Shown one piece after another: positions 1 to 6,002 of a stretch of DNA of 15,495 nucleotides. Source of the DNA: Myxococcales bacterium (GTDB taxonomy: Bacteria; Myxococcota_A; Polyangia; Polyangiales; JADJMO01). Each line of letters starts with the position of its first letter. Within the stretch, counting starts at the first letter, position 1. The stretch is from assembly GCA_021783935.1 (NCBI GenBank), contig JAJXTK010000060.1, forward strand, positions 1 to 15,495. Reading direction: 5' to 3'. A program made the position numbers and the translations under genes. The notes under the pieces were generated by a model that saw only the letters and a list, made by a program, of their open reading frames with translations, ran no database searches and was not told the DNA's origin.

Positions 1-281
1 CCTATCTCGTGCAGCTCGACGGTGGGGCGCCCGCCGAACGCGCGCCCGACCACGGCGTGCCCGAGCTCGTGCACGAGGATCGAGACGAACACGATCAGCG
101 CCCGCGCCATGCCGCCGGCCGGCGTGGGACCGAGGCTACCGAAGAGTAACGCGGTGAGCAGGAAGCCGGCGCCGATGCGCACCGGGACGCCGAACAATCG
201 GAAGTGCGGTGGACGGCCTTCGGCGAGCTCGGCGCTCGTTCGGCCGGCGGCGGCGTTCGGGTCTCTGGGGGGGCGAGGCAC
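1..281 (-). CDS. M50-family (site-2-type) zinc metalloprotease, C-terminus cut by window edge
   Basis: Only the N-terminal 93 or so codons are present; the gene runs off the left edge. Reading the minus strand from a GTG at 281, a short arginine- and proline-rich head is followed by FRLFGVPVRIGAGF and a first hydrophobic segment (about residues 35-50). A second hydrophobic segment ends in the zinc-binding motif HELGHA (residues 71-76). The spacing of the FRLFGxPV head, the first membrane helix and HExxH is typical of stand-alone bacterial M50 intramembrane proteases, which cleave substrates within the membrane. The second zinc ligand (usually an Asp in a later helix) lies outside the window. 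The start is uncertain: there is no in-frame ATG, GTG 281 is the nearest sensible start, and TTG at 344 is another option. It diverges from the astA-like gene. Confidence 0.8.
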   Translation of the reverse strand, partial: MPRPPRDPNAAAGRTSAELAEGRPPHFRLFGVPVRIGAGFLLTALLFGSLGPTPAGGMARALIVFVSILVHELGHAVVGRAFGGRPTVELHEI

Positions 282-424
282 AGCGCTTCGAACCTTGCCA
301 CGCTCGCCGCGGCCGCAACACCTTTCCTGAGAAAGTCCCGGCAATGGGAGCGCGGCTGCGCGCCTGGCAGGCGGTGGCGCGCGGCCCCTCACGCCGCGAC
401 GTTGGCCTCGCTCGAGCCCTCGCC

Positions 425-430
425 TACGGT
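425..430 (+). promoter_or_regulatory. Putative -10 element (TACGGT) close to the astA-like start
   Basis: TACGGT fits the TANNNT core of a bacterial -10 element and ends 9 nt before the ATG at 440. No Shine-Dalgarno sequence lies between it and the ATG. If it is used, the transcript would have only a few leader bases. This is a motif match only; no convincing -35 was identified. Confidence 0.3.
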
Positions 431-439
431 GCCGCCGCC

Positions 440-1525
440 ATGGCTCGCTTCCGCATCCGCGGCGTGCTCCCGTCGGACCACGACGATCTCGTTCGCGTCG
501 CGCACCACTTGAACTCCGTGAACCTGCCCGACGACGCGAGCGCGATCTCGGCGATCGTCGACGCCTCGGTGCGCTCCTTCTCCGGGCAGGAGCGCGACGC
601 GCGGCGCGCCGAGTACGTCTTCGTGCTCGAGGACCTGGAGCAGCAGCGCGTGGTCGGAACGTCGATGATCTTCGGCCAGCTCGGCCGCCGCGACGCGCCG
701 TACATCTACTTCGACGTGCGCTCGGAGGAGAAATACTCGAGCTCGCTCGACCGGCACTTCCACCACACCGTGCTGCGCATCGGTTACAGCTACGACGGGC
801 CGACCGAGATCGGCGGCATCGTGCTCCTGCCCGACTACCGCCTCGCCGGCGAGCGCCTCGGGCAGTTCCTCTCGTACGTGCGCTTCCTCTTCATCGCCTC
901 GCACCGCGAGCGATTTTGCGACGAGGTGCTGGCGGAGCTGCTGCCGCCGCTCGAGCCCGACGGCAAGAGCCACCTCTGGGAGGCGCTCGGCCGCCACTTC
1001 ACGGGCCTCACCTACTTGGAGGCCGACAAGCTGTCGAAGAAGAACAAGGAGTTCATCAAGGGGCTCTTCCCCGAGGGGGACGTCTACGCGTCGCTCCTGC
1101 CGGCGGACGCCCAGCGCGTGATCGGCGAGGTCGGCGCGCAGACCAAGGGGGTCGAGAAGCTCCTCGAGCGCATCGGCTTCCGCTACTGCGAGCGCATCGA
1201 TCCGTTCGACGGCGGGCCGCACTTCCTCGCCAACACCGACGAGATCACGCTCGTGCACGAGTCGCGGCGCGCGCGCCTCGCCGCGACGCCCGAGGCGCTC
1301 GAGCACCCCGTCGCGCACAAGGCGCTGGTCGCGACCGAGTCGGAACGGCCGCCCTACTGGCGCAGCGTGCTCGTGCCGTTCGAGGCCCACGAGGACGGCG
1401 CGATCACGCTCGCCGAGCAAGACGCCTCGGCGATCGCGGCCAAGGCCGGCGACGAGGTGCTCTTCTTGCCGCTGCGCCCCGACACGCGCAAGCGCCGCCA
1501 CCGCAAGCCCGCGCATGCGCGCTGA
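440..1525 (+). CDS. astA: Arginine N-succinyltransferase family protein (AstA-like)
   Basis: A 361-residue protein of the AstA/AruFG family, GNAT-fold enzymes that transfer succinyl from succinyl-CoA to the alpha-amino group of arginine or ornithine, the first step of the AST arginine-degradation pathway. Recognisable segments are an N-terminal RxVxPxDxDDL-like strand-helix (residues 6-16), VGTSMIFGQLG (72-82), EIGGIVLLPDYR (123-134), SHLWEALGRHFTGLTYLEADKLS (177-199), LLPADAQRVIGE (219-230) and LLERIGFRY (241-249). This matches AstA throughout its length. The family is usually near 340 residues; the last 60 or so residues end in a basic Arg/Lys/His tail. The ATG at 440 is chosen because similarity starts there; the frame is open back to 209, but that stretch is Arg/Ala-rich and overlaps the divergent protease gene. 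No other ast genes (astB, C, D, E) are nearby, so substrate and pathway are inferred. Confidence 0.87.
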   Translation: MARFRIRGVLPSDHDDLVRVAHHLNSVNLPDDASAISAIVDASVRSFSGQERDARRAEYVFVLEDLEQQRVVGTSMIFGQLGRRDAPYIYFDVRSEEKYSSSLDRHFHHTVLRIGYSYDGPTEIGGIVLLPDYRLAGERLGQFLSYVRFLFIASHRERFCDEVLAELLPPLEPDGKSHLWEALGRHFTGLTYLEADKLSKKNKEFIKGLFPEGDVYASLLPADAQRVIGEVGAQTKGVEKLLERIGFRYCERIDPFDGGPHFLANTDEITLVHESRRARLAATPEALEHPVAHKALVATESERPPYWRSVLVPFEAHEDGAITLAEQDASAIAAKAGDEVLFLPLRPDTRKRRHRKPAHAR

Positions 1526-1582
1526 CTCGCGCGACCCGGCAGGCCGTGTGGCTCGCTCGGGCGATCGCGGGAAGGCTCAAGA

Positions 1583-1599
1583 GCGGCTCGGGCAGCCGC
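1583..1599. terminator. GC hairpin between convergent genes
   Basis: GCGGCT and AGCCGC form a perfect 6-bp stem around a 5-nt loop, in the 93-nt gap between two convergent genes. There is no T-tract on either transcript, so this is at best a weak or factor-assisted terminator. Confidence 0.25.
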
Positions 1600-1618
1600 A
1601 AAGAAACCCAGCGGCCCG

Positions 1619-3142
1619 CTAAGGCTTGGTGTCCTTCGCCGCGTCGGGCTTGCTCGCGTCGACGCCGGCGTCCGCGGGGACGACCTTGCACACGCCCGCG
1701 ACGCACGCCTCTGCGGCGGCGCACGCGTGGCCGCAGGTGCCGCAGCTGAGCGGATCGGTCTGCGTGTCGACGCACTGCCCGCTGCACAGCGTGCCGACCG
1801 CGCACGCGCACGCGCCCGCGGCGCAGCTCCCGCCAGCGCCGCACGCGTGGCCGCAGCCGCCGCAGTTGGCCGGATCGGTCGCCGTGTCGACGCAGTAGCC
1901 CCGGCAGCTCGTGGTGCCCGCCGGGCAGCCGCACACGCCGTTGGCGCACACGGTGCCGCCGGTGCACACGAGGCCGCAGCCGCCGCAGTTCTTCGCGTCG
2001 TCCTTCAAGTCGACGCACGAGCCCGCGCACGCGGCGAGCCCCGTCGGGCAGCTCCCGAGGCACTTCTGGCCCGAGCAGACCTCGCCGGGTCGGCACTGCG
2101 TCGCGCAGCCGCCGCAGTGCAGCGGGTCGGTGCGGACGTCGACGCACACGCCGCTGCAGCTCGTCTCGCCGGCCGTGCAGCCGCACCCGCCGCCGAGGCA
2201 CCGCATCCCGCCCGAGCACTCGATCCCGCAGCCGCCGCAGTTGTACGGATCGACCATCGCGTGCACGCACCCGCCGCCGCAGACGGTCAGGCCGCCCGGG
2301 CAGGTCGGCACCCCCGTGCACGCGCCCGCGAGGCACGTCGAGCCCGGGCCGCAGTCGACGCCGCAGCCGCCGCAGTTGGCGTGGTTCGTGGTCGGGTCGA
2401 CGCACGCGCCGCCGCACACGATCTCGCCCGCGGGGCACGCGCAGGCGCCGCTCAGGCAGCTCTCGCCGCCGAGGCACCCGGTGCCGCACGCGCCGCAGTG
2501 CGACGAGTCGCTCGTGGTGTCGACGCACGCGCCGCCGCAGTCGGTGAGCCCCGTCGCGCACCCCGAGGTCGTGCACACCCCCGCGGAGCAGACGCTGCCG
2601 GCGGCGCACGTGGTGCCGCAGCCTCCGCAGCTGTGCGGGTCTGCCGCGGGGGCGACGCACGCGCCGCCGCACTCGGTCGTGCCGGCGGGGCAGACGCACG
2701 CCGCGCCCGCGCAGATCTGATCGGCGCGGCAGAGCACGTCGCACGCGCCGCAGCGGAGCACGTTCGACGCGAGGTCGACGCAGGCCCCGCTGCACTCGGT
2801 GAGGCCGGTCGCGCAGCTCGCCGCGCACTCGCCCGAGGAGCACACCTGCTGGGCGTCGCACGCGGTCGAGCAGGCGCCGCAGTGCACCGGATCGCTCTGC
2901 AGATCGACGCAGGTGCCCCCGCACCGCGAGGTGCCGGCGATCGCGCACAGCGCCGCGGCCGAGGCGTCGGCGCCGGTGTCGGCCGCGACGGAGGAGTCAG
3001 GCGCCGCGTCGGGCGCGACGCTCGCGTCGGCGCCGGCGTCGGTCGACGGTCCGCTCAGATCGATGGTGCCGTTGCAGCCGACGAAGAGCCGCGTCGCCGA
3101 CAGCGCGAACGTGAAGGCTGCGAGGCGACGAGCCGTGTGCAT
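1619..3142 (-). CDS. Lipoprotein with ten tandem 8-cysteine (Stig1-like) repeats
   Basis: A 507-residue exported protein. From the ATG at 3142 it has a short basic head (MHTARR), a hydrophobic stretch and a lipobox-like FVGC with Cys23, so a lipid-anchored protein is likely, although an Arg interrupts the hydrophobic core. An Asp/Ala/Ser-rich linker (about residues 29-63) leads into ten repeats of about 42 residues (66-485). Each repeat has eight cysteines, usually C-x6-C-x3-C-x9-C-x2-C-x3-C-x5-C-x4-C, with a CGGxCVD...DPxxCGGCG core. I count 80 repeat cysteines plus the lipobox one. The pattern resembles the Stig1 cysteine-rich family, which is expanded in several myxobacteria; function there is unknown, and a surface or adhesive role is a guess. 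The tail is charged and ends in KPDAAKDTKP. A GTG at 3178 would add 12 residues. It lies 121 nt downstream of the radical SAM gene on the same strand. Confidence 0.85.
   Translation of the reverse strand: MHTARRLAAFTFALSATRLFVGCNGTIDLSGPSTDAGADASVAPDAAPDSSVAADTGADASAAALCAIAGTSRCGGTCVDLQSDPVHCGACSTACDAQQVCSSGECAASCATGLTECSGACVDLASNVLRCGACDVLCRADQICAGAACVCPAGTTECGGACVAPAADPHSCGGCGTTCAAGSVCSAGVCTTSGCATGLTDCGGACVDTTSDSSHCGACGTGCLGGESCLSGACACPAGEIVCGGACVDPTTNHANCGGCGVDCGPGSTCLAGACTGVPTCPGGLTVCGGGCVHAMVDPYNCGGCGIECSGGMRCLGGGCGCTAGETSCSGVCVDVRTDPLHCGGCATQCRPGEVCSGQKCLGSCPTGLAACAGSCVDLKDDAKNCGGCGLVCTGGTVCANGVCGCPAGTTSCRGYCVDTATDPANCGGCGHACGAGGSCAAGACACAVGTLCSGQCVDTQTDPLSCGTCGHACAAAEACVAGVCKVVPADAGVDASKPDAAKDTKP
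1688..2947 (-). repeat. Ten coding tandem repeats of about 126 bp (8-Cys modules)
   Basis: The DNA repeats roughly every 117-135 bp inside the lipoprotein gene. The most conserved part, on the plus strand, contains CCGCAGCCGCCGCAG-type blocks, seen for example near 1851, 1974, 2226 and 2361. Repeats differ in sequence but keep cysteine spacing, so selection is on the protein. The first module has one extra residue between its first two cysteines and the tenth has one fewer. Confidence 0.85.
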
Positions 3143-3263
3143 GCCCGTCTTGTGCGAGGAGCGCGCGAGCGGAGGCACCTCGTGACGGTGTAGCGCACCG
3201 GCTCCACGGCCGCCTTGGCGAAACGCCCGCGCGCACCCGTCACGACATCGGCGTCACCCGCGC

Positions 3264-4634
3264 CTACAGACCGAACGGCACGTCGAGCGCCCGGTGCTTG
3301 CGGAAGCTGCGGTCTCCCCCGGCGATCTTCCGCTCGGCGAGCTCGTGCATCAGCAGGTTGATCGGCCAGTAGGCGAGGTTCTGGATCCACGAGTGATCGA
3401 ACGCCGGGTCGTAGCGGCGCGCGATCGAGCCGTACGAGTACATCGCGCGCCACGACTTGATCCACGCCTCGCGCAGCACCTCTCGCGGCATCTGCTTGGG
3501 CGCGTAGAACGGCGCCCCCGCGTCGTGGTCCGCCTCGAGCCACCAGCGCGGCTTGGTCAGCCGCCGCTCGGCCTCGAGGCGCTTGTAGAGCCGCGTGCCC
3601 GGGTACGGCGTCAGCAGCGCGAAGAGCGCCATCGTGAGCTTCGACCGGATGCAGAACTCGACGGTGCGATCGAAGGACTCGGGGCGATCCTCGTCGAGGC
3701 CGAAGACGAAGCTCCCCCAGACCGCGATGCCGTTGTCCGCGAGCTTGCGCACGATGTCGGCGTACTTGGTCGGCTTGTTCTGGCGCTTGCCGACCGAGCG
3801 CACCGTCGCGTCGTCGACCGATTCGAAGCCGATGAAGAGCGCCTTGCAGCCGGCGCGCGCCATGATCTCGACGTTCTCGAGCTTGTCGAGCACCGCGAGC
3901 GAGGCCTGCGCGACCCACGCCTTCTTCAACGGGACCATCGCCTCGAAGAGCTCGTGGCTGTAGCGCGCGTGGACCATCACGTTGTCGTCGCCGAAGAGCA
4001 CGCGCGGCCCCGTCGTCTCGAGCTCGCGGATCACCTCGGGGACCGGCCGAAAGCGGAAGGTCGTGCCGTTGTAGGTCGAGACGCTGCAGAACTCGCAGGG
4101 GAACGGGCAGCCGCGCGTCGTCTGCACGACGTCGAAGGGGACGTAGCGCCTGGAGGTGAACAGATCGCGCCGGGGGATCGGCAGCCCCTCGAGCGTCGGA
4201 AAGCCCTCGTGCCGGTAGATCCCGGGGCTCGCGAGCGAGCGCGTTCGACCGAGCTTGCCCGCGCGCGCGTCGGCGAGCACCTCGCGCCAGAGCCCCTCGG
4301 CCTCGCCCGCCACCACGGCGTCGGCGTGCTCGCGCCCCTCCTCGGGCAGCGCCGTCACGTGGATCCCGCCGAGCACCACCTTCACGCCGCGCGCGCGGTA
4401 GGCGTCGGCGATGGCGTACGCGCGCGCCGCGGTCTTCGAGCTGACGCTGATGCCCACCAGATCGGGGGGACGATGCAGCCCGTCGAGCTCGCGCGAGAGG
4501 TCGATCGGCTCGATGCCGTCGTCGCGGAAGGTGACCTCGACGTCGGCCGGCGTGTGCGCGGCGAGCGTCGCGACCCATAGAGGCTTTATGTACGTCGAGT
4601 CTTCGTTCGACGGCGCGATGAGGTGGACGTGCAT
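3264..4634 (-). CDS. B12-binding-domain radical SAM protein
   Basis: A 456-residue protein. The N-terminal part (about 1-130) is a Rossmann-like domain of the cobalamin-binding type: MHVHLIAPSN start, DLVGISV (58-64), VKVVLGGIHVTALPEE (84-99), ADAVVAGEAEG (104-114). The canonical DxHxxG cobalamin ligand motif is not visible, as in many base-off-independent members. The radical SAM core follows, with QTTRGCPFPCEFC giving the 4Fe-4S ligands C176, C180 and C183 (C-x3-C-x2-C). Later segments include FIGFESVDD and WGSFVFGLDED, typical of the class B (B12-dependent methylase-like) barrel. The C-terminal 100 or so residues carry aromatic-rich helices. Substrate cannot be read from the sequence; hopanoid, lipid, antibiotic or peptide modification are all known in the superfamily. 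There is no Shine-Dalgarno before the ATG. The stop lies 121 nt before the ATG of the cysteine-repeat lipoprotein gene. Confidence 0.88.
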   Translation of the reverse strand: MHVHLIAPSNEDSTYIKPLWVATLAAHTPADVEVTFRDDGIEPIDLSRELDGLHRPPDLVGISVSSKTAARAYAIADAYRARGVKVVLGGIHVTALPEEGREHADAVVAGEAEGLWREVLADARAGKLGRTRSLASPGIYRHEGFPTLEGLPIPRRDLFTSRRYVPFDVVQTTRGCPFPCEFCSVSTYNGTTFRFRPVPEVIRELETTGPRVLFGDDNVMVHARYSHELFEAMVPLKKAWVAQASLAVLDKLENVEIMARAGCKALFIGFESVDDATVRSVGKRQNKPTKYADIVRKLADNGIAVWGSFVFGLDEDRPESFDRTVEFCIRSKLTMALFALLTPYPGTRLYKRLEAERRLTKPRWWLEADHDAGAPFYAPKQMPREVLREAWIKSWRAMYSYGSIARRYDPAFDHSWIQNLAYWPINLLMHELAERKIAGGDRSFRKHRALDVPFGL

Positions 4635-4643
4635 CCGCGCGGT

Positions 4644-4649
4644 AGTCTA
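4644..4649 (-). promoter_or_regulatory. Putative -10 element (TAGACT) upstream of the radical SAM gene
   Basis: On the minus strand TAGACT (four of six matches to TATAAT) ends 9 nt before the ATG at 4634, and no Shine-Dalgarno is present. It lies just downstream of the triplicated block, so this gene may have its own promoter rather than rely on the upstream outer-membrane gene. Confidence 0.3.
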
Positions 4650-4684
4650 GCGATCGCCCGCGCGCGCGCGAGCGGCTCGGATCG

Positions 4685-4868
4685 ACGCGGCGGCTTCTCG
4701 AGCCACACGCGCACGTCGACCCGCAGCGCCAGGTAGCCGTCCCTTCAACGCGGCGGCTTCTCGAGCCACACGCGCACGTCGACCCGCAGCGCCAGGTAGC
4801 CGTCCCTTCAACGCGGCGGCTTCTCGAGCCACACGCGCACGTCGACCCGCAGCGCCAGGTAGCCGTCC
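4685..4868. repeat. Perfect tandem triplication, 58-bp core with 5-bp linkers (63-bp period)
   Basis: Three identical 58-bp cores lie at 4685-4742, 4748-4805 and 4811-4868, separated by the same 5-bp linker (cttca on plus, TGAAG on minus) at 4743-4747 and 4806-4810. The rightmost copy is the 3' end of the outer-membrane gene; the other two lie beyond its stop codon. The stop TGA is supplied by the linker, not by the core. The flanks outside the array differ from the linker, which suggests a duplication that added five bases, followed by a second round copying core plus linker. Confidence 0.95.
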
Positions 4869-5836
4869 TCCACGCCGAGCATCGGCGGACCGAGCGGCAC
4901 GAGCACGCTGATGGCCGGCTCGAGGCGGGCGAAGTGGAAGCGCACGCTCGGAGAGAGCGCGAAGGTGACGCGATCCCGATCGGCGAGCGGCAGGCTCGTG
5001 CGCAGGAGGTAGGCCTCCCAGGCCTCGAGGCCGAGCGAGAGCTCCTTGGTCGGGCGCCAGCCGAGGAACAGGGCGGCCGACGCGTAGAGCTCGAGATCCC
5101 CGGCGCTCGCGGGCACGCCGGACGCGTCGTCGGGGGGGGCGCTCGTGCGGAAGGCGAAGTCGAGCCGCCCGCGCAACTGCGCGAGCAGGTGGCGCCGCGA
5201 GGTGCGCAGATCGATCCACGGTCGGAGCGTCACGCGACGATCGAAGTACTGCACGACGTCCCAAGGGCGCACGATGCCGACGAGCGCGGAGGTGGTGCCG
5301 CGCGCGAGGCGCGTCGCGTCGTCGAGGCCGTCGTAGGTGAAGAGCGGCGGAAGCACGCCGAGCCCGGCGCCGAGCGTGTAGTGGCTGCCGAGCCCTTGGC
5401 TCACCACGCGCGCCCACGCCTCGGGCTGCGCGGCGACCACCCGCAGGCTGTCGTCGGCGACGCCGCGAGCGCCCGCCGCGCCCCACGTGCCGCCCACGTA
5501 GAGCCAGCGCGAGAGCGGCACCTCGACGTCGGCCTCGAGCAGGTGCGCGGTGCGCGGGTCGGCGCCCCCCTTGGGCAAGAGCGCCGCCGTCGCCTGCCCG
5601 AACGAGGCCTCCGCCGCCTCGTGCGTCAGATCGGGGAGCGACGGCGGGCGCGGCAACATGCGCAGCTCGGCGAGCGTCGCCTCCGTGAGCGTCGCGTCGT
5701 CGTCGCTCTGCACGATCGTCGCCCGCTCGCCCGCCGCGCGGCACGGGCGATCCTGAACGACCAGCGTGACCGCGAGCAGCGCGCCCGACAGGCGCACCGG
5801 CGCGAACATCGACCGCAGGACCCTCCGAGATCGCAT
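4808..5836 (-). CDS. Putative outer membrane beta-barrel protein, unrecognised family
   Basis: A 342-residue protein from the ATG at 5836. It has a Sec-type signal peptide: a basic head (MRSRRVLRS), a hydrophobic stretch (SGALLAVTLVV) and an AAG-type cleavage region. The mature part shows alternating polar/hydrophobic strands with Gly and aromatic residues, e.g. LSRWLYVGGTWGAAG, SHYTLGAGLGVLPP, LELYASAALFLGWRP, KELSLGLEAWEAYL, VTFALSPSVRFHFARL and a final GYLALRVDVRVWLE. This is the look of an outer membrane barrel; I cannot name the family. An ATG at 5809 has a GGAGGG 11 nt upstream (5821-5826) and is a real alternative, giving a shorter but still plausible signal peptide. The 3' end lies in a 63-bp-period triplication whose linker supplies the TGA stop. 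Divergent from the other barrel gene at 6003. Confidence 0.72.
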   Translation of the reverse strand: MRSRRVLRSMFAPVRLSGALLAVTLVVQDRPCRAAGERATIVQSDDDATLTEATLAELRMLPRPPSLPDLTHEAAEASFGQATAALLPKGGADPRTAHLLEADVEVPLSRWLYVGGTWGAAGARGVADDSLRVVAAQPEAWARVVSQGLGSHYTLGAGLGVLPPLFTYDGLDDATRLARGTTSALVGIVRPWDVVQYFDRRVTLRPWIDLRTSRRHLLAQLRGRLDFAFRTSAPPDDASGVPASAGDLELYASAALFLGWRPTKELSLGLEAWEAYLLRTSLPLADRDRVTFALSPSVRFHFARLEPAISVLVPLGPPMLGVEDGYLALRVDVRVWLEKPPR

Positions 5837-5843
5837 CGGCGTG

Positions 5844-5849
5844 AGCGTA
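5844..5849 (-). promoter_or_regulatory. Putative -10 element (TACGCT) for the 5836 gene
   Basis: The minus-strand hexamer TACGCT (TANNNT) ends 7 nt before the ATG at 5836, the distance expected if the transcript begins at or next to the start codon. It supports choosing 5836 rather than 5809. Confidence 0.28.
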
Positions 5850-5990
5850 TTCGCGTGAACGCGCGGCGGATCACCGCCTTTGGCGCGGGCGATTCGGCGA
5901 TTGCCGCACCGGCCTGCTCGTGCGAATGCGGGGCGCTCCGCCGAGGCCCGGCGGGGCCTCTTCGACACCGTGCGCCCGCACGGCCGCCCC

Positions 5991-5996
5991 TAGGTT
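5991..5996 (+). promoter_or_regulatory. Putative -10 element (TAGGTT) for the 6003 gene
   Basis: TAGGTT (TANNNT) ends 6 nt before the ATG at 6003. No Shine-Dalgarno is visible. Transcription starting the usual 6-7 nt downstream of a -10 would begin on the ATG itself. The 166-nt divergent region between the two barrel genes otherwise shows nothing I can name. Confidence 0.3.
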
Positions 5997-6002
5997 CGAT
6001 CA

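Noticed and set aside
209..439. 77-codon N-terminal extension of the astA-like gene
   Set aside because: The extension is Arg/Gly/Ala-rich, overlaps the divergent protease start, and family similarity begins at the ATG at 440.
1688..2947. CRISPR or non-coding satellite repeats
   Set aside because: The period is about 126 bp, the copies diverge, and cysteine spacing is kept in one reading frame; they are protein modules.
1727..3193. Long plus-strand open frames over the cysteine-repeat gene
   Set aside because: They encode Ala/Arg-rich or Pro/Gln/His-rich low-complexity sequence that mirrors the real minus-strand repeats; no signal or domain is seen.
3055..4578. Long open frames in other phases over the radical SAM gene, both strands
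   Set aside because: They are Arg/Ala-rich shadows typical of very GC-rich DNA; the radical SAM frame has clear motifs throughout.
4659..4670. (CG)6 run as a special structure or regulatory element
   Set aside because: Short CG runs are expected at this GC content and nothing else marks it as functional.
4685..4868. CRISPR-like array
   Set aside because: Only three copies, with identical 5-bp linkers in place of unique spacers, and the unit is coding sequence from the adjacent gene.
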